DNA of 64,000 nt from Acinetobacter lwoffii (GTDB lineage: Bacteria > Pseudomonadota > Gammaproteobacteria > Pseudomonadales > Moraxellaceae): positions 806,001-870,000 of the forward strand of contig NZ_CP077369.1 of NCBI RefSeq assembly GCF_019048525.1, given 5' to 3'. Position 1 is the first letter of the stretch. Every line of letters starts with the position of its first letter. Below, one piece after another: positions 45,658 through 55,253 of the stretch. The notes under the pieces are model-generated. The model saw nothing but the letters and a program-made list of their open reading frames with translations. It had not been told where the DNA came from and ran no database searches. The position numbers and the translations under genes are program-made.

Positions 45658-47016
45658 ATGCTCAACCGAACCACAACTATTGCTGCGATTGCAACTCCAC
45701 CAGGACGTGGCGGCGTTGGGGTGATTCGCCTGTCAGGCCCGAAATCCTATGAAATTGCCCAGCAACTGACACAAAAAGAGCTGCCTAAAGCCCGTTTTGC
45801 CGGTTTCCGCCAGTTCTACGATGCAGCAGGTGAAGTCATGGATGAAGGACTGGCGATTTGCTTCCCGAATCCAAACTCGTTTACCGGTGAAGATGTAGTG
45901 GAGCTACAAGGTCATGGCGGTCCGGTGATTCAGAACGCCCTGCTTGGCCGTTTGCTGGAACTGGGCGCCACTGCAGCCAAAGCGGGTGAATTCTCGATGC
46001 GTGCCTTTGAAAATGGCAAGCTGGATCTGGTGCAGGCTGAAGCAATTGCCGACCTGATTGATGCAACTTCGCAAGCGGCTGCACGTTCTGCGGTGCGTTC
46101 ACTGCAAGGAGCTTTCTCGACCAAAGTCAATGCAGTCCTTGAGCAGCTGATTCATCTGCGTCTGCATGTGGAAGCCGCGATTGATTTTCCGGAAGAAGAA
46201 ATCGACTTTCTGGCAGATGGCAAGATTTTAAATCTGCTGGATGGCGTATCCAGTGCAGTCACTCAAGTCCAGCAATCCGCACGTCAAGGACAGCTTCTAC
46301 GTGAAGGCTTGCAAGTCGTAATTGCAGGTAAACCGAATGCCGGTAAATCCTCTCTACTGAATGCGCTGGCCGGAATTGAACGCGCGATTGTGACCGATAT
46401 TGCTGGCACCACCCGTGATGTGCTGCATGAGAAAATTACCTTAAATGGCTTACCGATTACCCTGACCGATACGGCTGGTCTGCGTGAAACCGGTGATATC
46501 GTGGAAAAGGAAGGGATTCGCCGCGCGATTAAGGAAATTGAACAGGCCGATTTATTACTCTTGGTCTATGACTTAAGCCAGGGCGAAGATCCGCTGCAAC
46601 TCGCCCAAGAATATTTTGCCGAACATATCGAGCCAAAACGTTTGATGCTAATTGGCAATAAATGCGACCTGACCGGTGCTGAAGCCGTGATTGGCGATTT
46701 AAATGGTTTCCGGCATATTGCAGTCTCTGCCAAGCAAGAAACTGGCGTTCAAGCGCTCATAGAGGCGATTACAGCGCATGCAGGCTTCCAGCCTGAGGAA
46801 GACACCTTTATCGCACGTACCCGTCATTTAGATGCAATGAAGCGCACTCAGCTCTATCTGGCTGAGGCGTGTGAACAACTGGTGGTGTATAACGCCGGTG
46901 AACTGGTAGCGGAGTCCTTACGTCTGGCGCAAAATGCATTGGGTGAGATCACTGGTGATTTCAGTGCAGATGACCTGCTGGGCAAGATCTTCGGTTCATT
47001 CTGTATTGGAAAGTAA
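45658..47016 (+). CDS. mnmE: tRNA U34 modification GTPase MnmE
   Basis: 452 aa. With MnmG it makes carboxymethylaminomethyl-uridine at the wobble position. The N-terminal folate-binding domain (TTTIAAIATPPGRGGVGVIR) is followed by a GTPase domain with G1 GKPNAGKSS (224-232), G3 DTAGL and G4 NKCD, and the C-terminal Cys449 in FCIGK, required for modification. I choose ATG 45658, with AGGTG six bases upstream, over 45643. Confidence 0.97.
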   Translation: MLNRTTTIAAIATPPGRGGVGVIRLSGPKSYEIAQQLTQKELPKARFAGFRQFYDAAGEVMDEGLAICFPNPNSFTGEDVVELQGHGGPVIQNALLGRLLELGATAAKAGEFSMRAFENGKLDLVQAEAIADLIDATSQAAARSAVRSLQGAFSTKVNAVLEQLIHLRLHVEAAIDFPEEEIDFLADGKILNLLDGVSSAVTQVQQSARQGQLLREGLQVVIAGKPNAGKSSLLNALAGIERAIVTDIAGTTRDVLHEKITLNGLPITLTDTAGLRETGDIVEKEGIRRAIKEIEQADLLLLVYDLSQGEDPLQLAQEYFAEHIEPKRLMLIGNKCDLTGAEAVIGDLNGFRHIAVSAKQETGVQALIEAITAHAGFQPEEDTFIARTRHLDAMKRTQLYLAEACEQLVVYNAGELVAESLRLAQNALGEITGDFSADDLLGKIFGSFCIGK

Positions 47017-47031
47017 TTATTTAATAAAACA

Positions 47032-47064
47032 TCAAAAAAGCCCTCAACTGAGGGCTTTTTTTAG
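47032..47064. terminator. Bidirectional terminator
   Basis: Stem AAAAAGCCCTCA / TGAGGGCTTTTT between convergent mnmE and the MFS gene; it slightly overlaps the MFS stop codon. Confidence 0.88.
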
Positions 47065-48239
47065 GCTGGTCGATGAGATTTTTGATACGCCCACCACAGC
47101 GCAAAACACAATAGACTGATCGCGATACAAAAGCTGATCACAGCGAAATCCAGCCCCCAGTGATCGGCCAGATAACCCACAGCAATGATAGGGACAATAG
47201 TGCCCAGATAGGCAATAAACAGATAGGTCGACATGACGGCTGCACGGTTGTCTAAGCTGGTCATTTGATGAATCAGTGCAAAAGCACCCATCAGGGCAAA
47301 CCCATGGCCAATTCCAAAGCAAATATCACTGATAAAAAATAGCAGGCTGATTTTCGAATACATGCATAGTGCTAAAATGATCAGGCTCAAGCACATCATC
47401 ATCAGGCCGATATTCAGACATTTAGACGCTGCGACCGCTTTGGCCATAAACTGCACGATCACTGAGACGACTAAAATACTGGTAATGGCCAGCCCACTGA
47501 CCAAAGGACCATGCCAAGGTAAAATATTGCGGACAAAGGATGGTGACAGGGACGCAAACAGGCTAAAGGCGGCAAAGGCACTAAAAGCTGTCACTGCAAT
47601 AATCATAAATACCAGATGAAATTGCGATTCAGGTCGTTGCAGTTTAGGCGCCATGCTAAAGGGCTGTGCCTCAAACTTGGGTGCTTTAATCCAGAATAGG
47701 CCAATCAAACACAGCACGGCACCCAGAATAATTGGCAAATATGGCATTACCAAAGGCGCAGCGGAAAACTGCGCAATCACGCCACCGACCAAGGGTCCTA
47801 AACCAAAACCCATTGCAGTAATGATTGAAATCAGTTGTGGTGCAGTGTGTTTATGGCTTTCTGGGATGGTATGCATTAAACCCATCATGGCAGAAGTGGT
47901 CATCAGGCCCGAGGCAATCCCAATAATAAAACGGCCAATCGAGAGGATCAGTGCATTCTGAGCAAAAACGGAAATGATGAGACCTAGCGTGATCAGGGCC
48001 AGGCCAATTTGCAGGGTTCGTAAAAACCCGATGCTGTTACTGGTTCTGCCCAAAAACAACAAGGTCGAGAGGCAGCCAAACATATAGGCGACAAAAATGT
48101 AGGTGATGTGGCTGGGCAGCAAATGCCAGAGCTGTTGATAAATCGGATAAAGCGGACTGGCCAAAGCGGTGCCAATCGTTCCCATCATTAAAGCCAAGCT
48201 GACCATCAAGAACGGTCGCCAGCTGGTTGTTATTGTCAT
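47061..48239 (-). CDS. MFS transporter, drug/metabolite efflux type
   Basis: About 392 aa with 12 predicted helices. The MFS loop after helix 2 is LFLGRTSNSIGF, weaker than the usual motif A. GPLVGGVIAQFSAAP matches the drug-antiporter motif C pattern (helix 5), suggesting export. I use ATG 48239 (MTITTSWRPFLM) since the longer frame starts from a TTG. Substrate unknown. Divergent from the dsbC-like gene with 345 bp between. Confidence 0.8.
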   Translation of the reverse strand: MTITTSWRPFLMVSLALMMGTIGTALASPLYPIYQQLWHLLPSHITYIFVAYMFGCLSTLLFLGRTSNSIGFLRTLQIGLALITLGLIISVFAQNALILSIGRFIIGIASGLMTTSAMMGLMHTIPESHKHTAPQLISIITAMGFGLGPLVGGVIAQFSAAPLVMPYLPIILGAVLCLIGLFWIKAPKFEAQPFSMAPKLQRPESQFHLVFMIIAVTAFSAFAAFSLFASLSPSFVRNILPWHGPLVSGLAITSILVVSVIVQFMAKAVAASKCLNIGLMMMCLSLIILALCMYSKISLLFFISDICFGIGHGFALMGAFALIHQMTSLDNRAAVMSTYLFIAYLGTIVPIIAVGYLADHWGLDFAVISFCIAISLLCFALWWAYQKSHRPA

Positions 48240-48584
48240 GAAAATGCCGTTATAGTGTTGATCCTTGGCCAATCCATGTCAGGGCGTAGCGAGGAAAATA
48301 GAAAGTGTCTGCAGTTTAGAATGGATACAGAAAATCGGTCAAGGTTGAATTAGTAAGATGTTTATCATTTAAAATATTTTAATTATATAAAACAATTATT
48401 TAATATGAATAATGATGTGGTTTTAGATATATTGGAGTTAAGTATAACTTTATATATTGTGTTCCACGTGAAACATGATGAGCTTATTTAACTGGGTATA
48501 AACAGTAACATAAATGTTTGAGAAATTTAAAAGCAGAGCGATTAGAATCGAAGCATATTCTTATCCAATTCATGTAGAACATTC
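48240..48584. other. Intergenic region holding a parS-like site
   Basis: 345 bp between divergent genes, AT-rich. It contains the near-parS palindrome at 48460-48475 and nothing else I can assign. Confidence 0.65.
48460..48475. promoter_or_regulatory. parS-like site
   Basis: TGTTCCACGTGAAACA differs from the universal parS TGTTTCACGTGAAACA by one base. It is intergenic, about 6 kb on the other side of oriC from the recF site. Confidence 0.75.
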
Positions 48585-49286
48585 ATGTTAAAAAAAACAC
48601 TGATCATTAGTTTAAGTACATTCATTTCAAGCTTTGCATTTGCCAATATTGATACGGTACAAGCTAATTTGGCAAAAAACAGTCCCAATTTAAAAATTGA
48701 AAATATTCAGACCACCGAGATGAAAGGTATCTATAGCGGTTCCATGCAGGGCCAAGTGGTTTATCTGAATGAAGATGCCAAGCATCTGATTGCTGGTCCG
48801 ATGCTGCGGATTCAGGATCAACATAATCTGACCCGTGATTTAATGCTGAAACAAAATAGTATCGACTGGAAAAAATTACCGCTTCAGGATGCTGTAAAAA
48901 GTGTAAGAGGTACGGGTAAACGTCAGATTGCCATCTTTTCTGACCCAAATTGCCCGTATTGTAAAAAGCTTGAGTTAGAGCTGAAAAAACTGAATGATTT
49001 GACGATTTATACCTTTATTCTTCCTTTAAAACCCCAGTCGGTGGCTCCTTCAAAACAGGTGTATTGCGAGTCTAATCCAGCTCAGGCATGGGAAGATCTG
49101 ATTGCTCAAGGGATTCAACCTAAATCGAAAAAAACTTGTGCCAATCCGATTGAACAGAATAAAAAACTGGCTCAGTCTATGGGCGTGAATGGGACACCTG
49201 CAATTATTTTTTCCAATGGTTTTAAAGTGATGGGTGCCTATCCGGCAGAGCAGATTGAGCAGATCTTTAAAGAATTCAATTTATAA
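48585..49286 (+). CDS. dsbC: DsbC-family thiol:disulfide isomerase
   Basis: 233 aa, periplasmic; signal peptide to about residue 20 (FAFA). The N-terminal dimerisation domain (25-95) is followed by a thioredoxin-like domain with active site CPYC at 123-126 (SDPNCPYCKK), a second cysteine pair Cys161/Cys185, and cis-Pro205 (NGTPAIIF). DsbC usually has CGYC; CPYC occurs in DsbG. The overall length and VRGTGKRQIAIFSDPNC block favour DsbC. Confidence in the exact subfamily is moderate. Confidence 0.85.
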   Translation: MLKKTLIISLSTFISSFAFANIDTVQANLAKNSPNLKIENIQTTEMKGIYSGSMQGQVVYLNEDAKHLIAGPMLRIQDQHNLTRDLMLKQNSIDWKKLPLQDAVKSVRGTGKRQIAIFSDPNCPYCKKLELELKKLNDLTIYTFILPLKPQSVAPSKQVYCESNPAQAWEDLIAQGIQPKSKKTCANPIEQNKKLAQSMGVNGTPAIIFSNGFKVMGAYPAEQIEQIFKEFNL

Positions 49287-49317
49287 AAAAATTAAATAAA
49301 GCTATCAGTCGCTCAAT

Positions 49318-49348
49318 ATAAAAAAGCACCTTTCCGGTGCTTTTTTAT
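49318..49348 (+). terminator. Intrinsic terminator
   Basis: Stem AAAAAAGCACC / GGTGCTTTTTT with loop TTTCC. Confidence 0.9.
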
Positions 49349-49386
49349 TCAGGTCGTCAAATCAACCTCAGAAACATCTGAATGGT

Positions 49387-49644
49387 TTAGACTGTACGGC
49401 GTTTGGTGACCATATTATAAATAAACAGAATAATCACAGCACCAATCACGGAAGCAATCAGACCTGCTGCGGAATCTGCCGAATACAGACCGAGCATACG
49501 GCCACCAAAAGTCGCCAATAAGGAGCCGGCAATACCCAGTAAGGTAGTCATAATAAAACCTGCCTTATCATTACCAGGATGAATGGCACGTGCAATCAGA
49601 CCTGCTACAAAACCAATGACGATCGCCACAATAATTGTCCACAT
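49387..49644 (-). CDS. GlsB/YeaQ/YmgE family small membrane protein
   Basis: 85 aa with three hydrophobic segments (MWTIIVAIVIGFVAGLIARA, then IMTTLLGIAGSLLATFGG, then GLIASVIGAVIILFIYNMV), the layout of transglycosylase-associated (Tag) stress membrane proteins. I choose ATG 49644, seven bases after AAGGAG; an ATG at 49650 sits too close to it. Role unknown; relatives are induced by envelope or pH stress. Confidence 0.88.
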   Translation of the reverse strand: MWTIIVAIVIGFVAGLIARAIHPGNDKAGFIMTTLLGIAGSLLATFGGRMLGLYSADSAAGLIASVIGAVIILFIYNMVTKRRTV

Positions 49645-49778
49645 ATGCATACTCCTTCTTATCATATCTTTGTTTTCACATCTGTTTAATCATCTTGAAA
49701 CAAAGTCAGGATCATAAAAAGTTGAATCCTGAAACGAGATGTTATTTTTTGTTCCCGGTTTTCTCTATATTTGAAGTA

Positions 49779-49808
49779 TAAAAAAAGTGGCTTATGCCAC
49801 TTTTTTTA
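49779..49808 (-). terminator. hpt terminator
   Basis: Stem AAAAAAGTGGC / GCCACTTTTTT with loop TTAT, nine bases after hpt. Confidence 0.9.
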
Positions 49809-49816
49809 ACCTGATT

Positions 49817-50344
49817 TTAAAGACCGATTTCACCAATAAATGGCAGGTGACGGTACTTCTGGTCATAGTCTAAGCCATAACCCACGATAAATTTATCTTC
49901 AACCTCAAAGCCCATAAATTCGACCTTCAAATCGATTTCACGACGCGATGGTTTACTTACCAAAGTACACAGTTGAATCGAATTGGGTTCACGGGTTTGC
50001 AGGATTTCAAGTACCTTGCTTAAAGTGTTGCCTGAATCAATAATATCTTCAACGACTAACACATCTTTACCACGGATTTCACCGTCTAAATCTTTCAGGA
50101 TTTTTACATCACGTGACGATACCGTGCCATCGCCATAACTGGACACAGTCATGAAATCCAATTCATGCGGTTTTGAAATCACACGACATAAATCAGCCAT
50201 AAAAATCACTGAACCACGTAATAAACCGATGAGCACAAGTTCTTTGTCACTATTGGCATAGTGTGCATTGATTTGAGCACCAAGCTCTTTGACTTTAGCT
50301 TGAATTTCTTCAGCGGAAATCATTACGCTCATTTGGACGGTCAT
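49817..50344 (-). CDS. hpt: Hypoxanthine phosphoribosyltransferase
   Basis: 175 aa. Salvages hypoxanthine (and guanine) with PRPP to IMP/GMP. The PRPP-binding motif is [14 protein letters not shown], and the C-terminal [20 protein letters not shown] contacts the base. I use ATG 50344, eight bases after AGGT; a longer frame from 50416 adds 24 implausible residues. It lies 124 bp downstream of a tiny gene and guaD on the same strand, consistent with a purine-salvage cluster. Confidence 0.94.
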   Translation of the reverse strand: MTVQMSVMISAEEIQAKVKELGAQINAHYANSDKELVLIGLLRGSVIFMADLCRVISKPHELDFMTVSSYGDGTVSSRDVKILKDLDGEIRGKDVLVVEDIIDSGNTLSKVLEILQTREPNSIQLCTLVSKPSRREIDLKVEFMGFEVEDKFIVGYGLDYDQKYRHLPFIGEIGL

Positions 50345-50468
50345 GGGTAGATACCTAAAAAGTAAAAATAGCAAAATAAAAAAGGTGTTGACCTGCAACA
50401 CCTGAATACGTCGCAATTTTAATACATCCCTAGCAGAGATGCACCTGTTTTGCTGGCTGTAAATGTAA

Positions 50469-50576
50469 TCATTTTTTAGCCGCGGCTGAATCGCGTTTCA
50501 GTAAAAAAACACAGCCCAGCGCCATTGCAGACAGGAGCAAGTATTGACGATGGCGGGGTTTTGTCGCTTTATTCAC
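50469..50576 (-). CDS. Possible 35-aa single-helix membrane microprotein
   Basis: The GTG at 50576 overlaps the guaD stop codon (AGTGAATAA), a coupled-translation arrangement. The frame reads [18 protein letters not shown], then [17 protein letters not shown], then TGA. It has a basic head, one hydrophobic segment ([15 protein letters not shown]) and a basic tail, a typical inner-membrane microprotein profile. No family is recognised. The evidence is position plus composition only. Confidence 0.4.
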   Translation of the reverse strand: MNKATKPRHRQYLLLSAMALGCVFLLKRDSAAAKK

Positions 50577-51897
50577 TGGCTGCTGCTTTGACATAGACGG
50601 CTACTCCATAGACATAGGTGGCTGCAATATTACGGTCATCGCCAAGCATGGTCAGTGCAAAAAATGCATCTTCAATATTTTTAGCTCTGCTCTGGCGTAA
50701 CTGCTGTAAGGCAGTGGCATTGAGATTCAGCACCACAAAGTCGGCTTCTTTGCCAATATTAAAGTTCCCTAGGCGATCATCCAGACTCAAGGCTTTGGCA
50801 CCGCCTAAAGTGGCATGATACAAGGCCTCAAAGGCGGAGAGTTTTTCGCCCTGCAACTGCTGCACCTTATAGGCTTCATTCAGGGTTTGCAGCTGATTAA
50901 ATGATGTTCCTGCTCCAATGTCTGTGCCTAAGCCGACTTTGACCCCTTTGTCCCAAGTTTTTTTCAGGGGAAATAAGCCACTGCCAAGGAATAGATTTGA
51001 GGTCGGACAGAAAGCAATGGCGGAGTCGGTCTGATGCATACAATCCCACTCCTCATCTTCCAGATGCACGCAATGCGCGAAGACGGATTTACTGCCGGTT
51101 AAACCATAATGATGATAAACATCCAAATAACTTTCACGTTCAGGAAAGAGTTCTTTTACCCAAGCAATTTCATTTTTATTTTCACTTAAATGGGTATGTA
51201 CATAGACATCCGGATATTCGGCTTTGAGCTGTCCGGCTTTTTGTAGTTGTTCAGGTGTTGAGGTTGGTGCAAAGCGTGGGGTAATCGCATACAGGTTCCG
51301 CCCCTGTCCGTGCCATTTTTCAATCAGCGCTTTAGAATCTGTATAAGCTGTTTCTGCTGTATCTGTTAGTGCTTCCGGAGCATGACGATCCATCAAGACT
51401 TTACCCGCGATCAGACGCATATTGCGCATGGTTGCCGCATTAAATAAAGCATCTACGGATTCAGGATGAACGGTACAAAAGACCAGTGCAGTGGTGGTGC
51501 CATTTTTAAGCAATTCCTGCACGAAAAATTCGGCAATTTTTTCGCTGTACGATGCATCTTGAAACTGGATTTCAGTGGGGAATGTATAGGTATTTAACCA
51601 TTCCAGCAGCTGTTCACCATAAGCCCCGACCATTTCCGTTTGCGGGAAATGAATATGGGTGTCGATAAAACCGGGAACAATCAGTTGATCTGGATAGTGC
51701 TGTAATTCAGCGTTGGTAGGAAGTCGTGACTGCCCTTCTTGCCAAGGACCAAACCACTGGATTTTACCTTCGTGAATGATGACTATACCATCTTCTACAT
51801 ATCGCACTTGGTCGTGTATATCACGTGCTTGGGCAACTGTATTCTGAATGTCGAGGAAGCGACCACGGATCGCTGTCGTTGCAATTACAGAAGACAT
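50569..51897 (-). CDS. guaD: Guanine deaminase
   Basis: 442 aa amidohydrolase that turns guanine into xanthine. Metal ligands are His81 and His83 (DTHIHF), His236 (HTHLSE), His275 (AHCVHL) and Asp326 (GTDIGAG). FPQTEM after the first His pair is characteristic of guanine deaminases. Next to hpt it forms a purine-salvage pair. Confidence 0.95.
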   Translation of the reverse strand: MSSVIATTAIRGRFLDIQNTVAQARDIHDQVRYVEDGIVIIHEGKIQWFGPWQEGQSRLPTNAELQHYPDQLIVPGFIDTHIHFPQTEMVGAYGEQLLEWLNTYTFPTEIQFQDASYSEKIAEFFVQELLKNGTTTALVFCTVHPESVDALFNAATMRNMRLIAGKVLMDRHAPEALTDTAETAYTDSKALIEKWHGQGRNLYAITPRFAPTSTPEQLQKAGQLKAEYPDVYVHTHLSENKNEIAWVKELFPERESYLDVYHHYGLTGSKSVFAHCVHLEDEEWDCMHQTDSAIAFCPTSNLFLGSGLFPLKKTWDKGVKVGLGTDIGAGTSFNQLQTLNEAYKVQQLQGEKLSAFEALYHATLGGAKALSLDDRLGNFNIGKEADFVVLNLNATALQQLRQSRAKNIEDAFFALTMLGDDRNIAATYVYGVAVYVKAAASE

Positions 51898-51995
51898 TTT
51901 AAACCTACGCTTTTAATTTTTTCGATTGATTGTAGCTGAAAAAATTGCCATGTTTGTATGAACATTCATATTTAAATAGCGATCCAGATTCTTCT

Positions 51996-52568
51996 ATGAC
52001 CCCATCCAATTATTATGATCAATTTCAACAGATCGTGTGTGCGCAGCCCACATTAATGCGCATCTTGCATCAGTTAGCACAATTACACTCTGACGCTTAT
52101 GTCGCAGCGGGTGTGTTACGTCATGTGATCTGGGCGCATTTACATGGATGGGAATATGAAATAAATCATACTGAGGTCGATGTGATTTTCTATGATGAAA
52201 ATGAGCAGGCTCGCGTTATAGAACAGCAACTTGCAGATCGGTTAAAAGAGTATTTTCCAGATATCCGTTGGGATGTGACCAATCAAGCCTTTGTACATGA
52301 GTGGTATCGTACCGATCAAAATGAAAATATTGAGCCTTTAACTTCAATTGATCATGCGCTGTCATTATGGCCAGAAACTGTCACGGCCTTGGCACTGCGC
52401 CTAAAAGATGATGAATTGGAGTTGATTGCTCCTTTCGGTTTAGCAGATTTATTTGAGTTAAAGCTGCGTTGGAATCCGAATTTAGTCAGTTATGCCGTGT
52501 TTGAACAACGCATGCTGAGCAAACAGTTTTTGCAAAAATGGCCCAAATTATCCCTGATAGAACAATAA
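51996..52568 (+). CDS. Nucleotidyltransferase-like protein (NTP_transf_6/DUF925 type)
   Basis: 190 aa. The pattern SDAYVAAGVLRHVIWAHLHG, then TEVDVIFYDENE, then SLWPETVTALALRLKDDELELIAPFGLADLFELKLRWN fits the DUF925 nucleotidyltransferase family, which has a divergent polymerase-beta fold. The usual catalytic Asp pair reads DVIFYD. The target is unknown. I choose ATG 51996 (MTPSNYYDQ) over the in-frame start at 51945. Divergent from guaD. Confidence 0.8.
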   Translation: MTPSNYYDQFQQIVCAQPTLMRILHQLAQLHSDAYVAAGVLRHVIWAHLHGWEYEINHTEVDVIFYDENEQARVIEQQLADRLKEYFPDIRWDVTNQAFVHEWYRTDQNENIEPLTSIDHALSLWPETVTALALRLKDDELELIAPFGLADLFELKLRWNPNLVSYAVFEQRMLSKQFLQKWPKLSLIEQ

Positions 52569-52597
52569 AAAAAGCCTGCTGATGCAGGCTTTTTTGA
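52566..52597. terminator. Bidirectional terminator
   Basis: Stem AAAAAAGCCTGC / GCAGGCTTTTTT with loop TGAT, between convergent genes. Confidence 0.9.
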
Positions 52598-52607
52598 TGA
52601 TTACTTT

Positions 52608-53573
52608 TTACAGGGTGGTTTCGTTATGCCTCTTACTATGACGAATCGACAAGATCGCGGTCACAGTGAGGACAATCACAATAAAGCTCAAAGAAATCCA
52701 GATCGGCATATGGAACACATCCAGCATCAGCATTTTAAAGCCGATAAAGACCAGAATGATCCCGAGACCATAAGGCAGATAATGCATTTTTGAGGCTGCG
52801 CCCGAGAGCAGGAAGAACATCGCGCGTAGGCCTAAAATCGCCATCAGGTTTGCGGTAAGGACAATAAAGGGATCGGTGGTGACGGCAAAAATAGCTGGAA
52901 TAGAATCGACGGCAAAGATCACATCAGAGGCTTCAACCAGGATCAGGACCAAGAACAACGGCGTTGCCCAGAGCAAACCATTCTGACGGACAAAGAATTT
53001 GTCGCCCTGAAGTTGCGGGGTAATACGCATATGTTTACGTAGCCATTTCAGAATCGCCATATCTTCAATATTGCTGTCTTCTTCATGCTGACCACGAAGG
53101 AATTTGAAGCCGGTATACACCAGGAACGCACCGAAGATATACAGAATCCAAGAGAATTCCTGTACAAACCAGGCGCCAATAAAAATAAAGATGGTTCTGA
53201 GTACAATCGCACCCAGTACGCCATATAACAGCAGCTTGCGTTGCAATGCGGGTGGAATGGCGAAGGCCGCGAAGATCATCAGCCAGACAAAGACGTTATC
53301 AATCGCTAGGGATTTTTCCAGCAGATAACCGGCAAAGTATTCCATAACCTTGGCATTAGCAATTGCCGTGCCTGCGGTCTGCTCCAGATACAGCCATAAG
53401 CCGCCACCAAATAAAGTCGCGACACTGACCCAGGCAATACTCCAGTAGGCAGCAGTTCGGACTTTAACTTCCTGACCATGCTGATGCTTAAAGCCGACAA
53501 AATCGATTACCAGCATGACTGCGACAATCGCGAAAAAGACGAGATACAGCCAGAGTGTACCAATGGTTTCCAT
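52608..53573 (-). CDS. alx: TerC/Alx family manganese exporter
   Basis: 321 aa with about nine transmembrane helices. The family core has conserved acidic membrane residues: LEKSLAIDNVFVWLMIF in the first half and VEASDVIFAVDSIPAIFAVT in the second, the two TerC repeats. Relatives (Alx, MntP-like, YceF-type) export Mn2+. I use ATG 53573 (METIGTLW). A manganese-type riboswitch lies directly upstream (53652-53814), with a terminator that ends 30 bp before the start codon, supporting the Mn role independently of the protein. Confidence 0.93.
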   Translation of the reverse strand: METIGTLWLYLVFFAIVAVMLVIDFVGFKHQHGQEVKVRTAAYWSIAWVSVATLFGGGLWLYLEQTAGTAIANAKVMEYFAGYLLEKSLAIDNVFVWLMIFAAFAIPPALQRKLLLYGVLGAIVLRTIFIFIGAWFVQEFSWILYIFGAFLVYTGFKFLRGQHEEDSNIEDMAILKWLRKHMRITPQLQGDKFFVRQNGLLWATPLFLVLILVEASDVIFAVDSIPAIFAVTTDPFIVLTANLMAILGLRAMFFLLSGAASKMHYLPYGLGIILVFIGFKMLMLDVFHMPIWISLSFIVIVLTVTAILSIRHSKRHNETTL

Positions 53574-53603
53574 GTGAATTCTCCACATCGGACAACTAGC
53601 CAT

Positions 53604-53660
53604 AAAAAAACCTTGACCAGTTGCCAGATGAAAAACATCTATAACAACATGATCAAGGTC
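53604..53660 (-). terminator. Attenuator terminator in the alx leader
   Basis: On the minus strand ACCTTGATCA (53660-53651) pairs over 10 bp with TGGTCAAGGT (53619-53610), then T7 (53610-53604). Its 5' arm overlaps the 3' strand of the riboswitch P1 stem, so the two structures exclude each other. Confidence 0.8.
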
Positions 53661-53814
53661 TTGCCTACATCTTACTGTTCCACTTTTTTATATAAAGTGT
53701 GACTTCAAGATGCTCAGATACCGACTTTTTGCAAAGTGTAATGACGATATTCTGACACGTTTAAAAATTGAAATTTCATTCTTAAACGCTTGGAGGAGGC
53801 TACTCCCCTTGTTC
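53652..53814 (-). promoter_or_regulatory. yybP-ykoY (Mn2+) riboswitch of alx
   Basis: Minus strand. The 5' P1 strand CAAGG (53811-53807) runs into the hallmark GGGGAGTAG (53808-53800). The 3' side has GATGTAGGCAAGACCTTG, with the conserved GGCAAGACC and the P1 partner CCTTG (53658-53654). These are the defining conserved blocks of the yybP-ykoY class, known to sense Mn2+ and to sit before TerC/Alx genes. When P1 forms it removes the arm of the terminator, predicting transcription on at high Mn2+. Confidence 0.85.
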
Positions 53815-53904
53815 AAACTAAATTTTATTTGAGCGGTAGCTCAATGTGCAGCAAGCATGACAGATTTTTGCTAAGACTACAATTTCATTTACAAAAATCA
53901 TGCT

Positions 53905-55098
53905 TCAAGGCGCTTTCTTACCTAAGAAATCCGGACGCTGAATCAGGTATAAGCTGATCAGAAAACCCAAGCTGGCCAAGATTGCTCCTACCCAGCCAAT
54001 ACTATGTAATCCGATATGTGCCGTTACCAGACCGCCGAGTAAGGCACCGCCACCAATCCCGACATTGTACAGACCTGAAAAAATTGCCATGGCGACATCG
54101 GTTGCATCAGAAGCCAGATTTAAGGTCTTGGCTTGTAGAGCCAGACTAAACCCAATAATGCTGATGCCCCAGATTAACGCCAAGCTATTAAGCTGAAATA
54201 CACCTTGAGACAGTGGCAGCAATAACAGCAGCGAGATCCCTAGCCCGAGTGTAAATAGCGGAATGGTGAGTCGGGGAAAATGCGGTGCAAAGCGGCCAAA
54301 TACATAAGACCCGATCAGGCCCGCACCGCCATAAATCAGCAATAAGCTGGTGGTCTGTGCAGAGCTGAATTGCGCAATATTCAGCGCAAAGGGTTCAATA
54401 TAACTATAGGCGGTAAATTGCGCACTAATCACAAGCACGGTAAGCGCAAAGACCAGCATCAGGCTGGGACGTTTTAGCAAGCTTTTTAAACTGCTGAGTG
54501 AACCTGAATTAACACTTGGCAATAAAGGCAAGGTTTTGGCCAGCAGTACGCAGACCACGCTTGCCACAACTGCGATCAAGGCAAAACTATTGCGCCAGCC
54601 ATAGGCCTCCCCGATCATCCGGCCAAAGGGAATTCCCAAGACCATCGCCATGGCGGTACCGGTAGCCAATAAGCCCAATGCCTGAAATTTTTTGCCCTTT
54701 GGCGCAACCCGCACAGCAAGTGACGCCGTAATTGACCAGAACAGCGCATGCGCCACGGCAATACCAATCCGGCTCAGCACCAGAATGCTAAAGCTCCAGG
54801 CAAAATAGGACAGCACATGACTGAAAATAAACACCGCAAATAAAACCATCAGCAGAAAGCGCCGTTCAATATTTTTGGTCAGTAACATCATTGGCAAAGA
54901 AAGCAGCGCCACGACCCAGGCATAAATTGTCAGCATCCACCCGACCTGGGTCGGTGACATGGCAAAACTGGTACCAATATCACTTAATAGCGCCACCGGG
55001 ATAAATTCGGTGGTATTGAAAATAAAGGCAGCAGAGGCTAAAGCAATCACACAAACCCATTGACGTGTCACCGAAGAGGTGGAAGAAGAGCTAGACAT
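53905..55098 (-). CDS. sotB: Sugar efflux transporter SotB-like MFS protein
   Basis: About 397 aa, 12 helices. Strong resemblance to E. coli Sot[21 protein letters not shown] near the N terminus, [42 protein letters not shown], and [23 protein letters not shown]. SotB exports sugars and some drugs. I choose ATG 55098 ([10 protein letters not shown]); the longer frame begins at a TTG. It lies upstream of the alx riboswitch on the same strand. Confidence 0.9.
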   Translation of the reverse strand: MSSSSSTSSVTRQWVCVIALASAAFIFNTTEFIPVALLSDIGTSFAMSPTQVGWMLTIYAWVVALLSLPMMLLTKNIERRFLLMVLFAVFIFSHVLSYFAWSFSILVLSRIGIAVAHALFWSITASLAVRVAPKGKKFQALGLLATGTAMAMVLGIPFGRMIGEAYGWRNSFALIAVVASVVCVLLAKTLPLLPSVNSGSLSSLKSLLKRPSLMLVFALTVLVISAQFTAYSYIEPFALNIAQFSSAQTTSLLLIYGGAGLIGSYVFGRFAPHFPRLTIPLFTLGLGISLLLLLPLSQGVFQLNSLALIWGISIIGFSLALQAKTLNLASDATDVAMAIFSGLYNVGIGGGALLGGLVTAHIGLHSIGWVGAILASLGFLISLYLIQRPDFLGKKAP

Positions 55099-55253
55099 AC
55101 ATATCTGATAAAAAGAACCGGCCGGCAGTTTAAACCTGTTGAGCAAAATGCGGTATTGGTCAGAAGGACAGATTCACAATCCTTTAAAAGAAATCTAACA
55201 ATAGAGCAGGGAAAAATATGTCAGTCTGGCTTAAAAACAAGGAGAGGATCGGC

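Noticed and set aside
48585-49286. Assignment as DsbG because of the CPYC active site
   Set aside because: Overall length and the FSDPNC context fit DsbC better; the motif alone does not decide, so the label is kept with reduced confidence.
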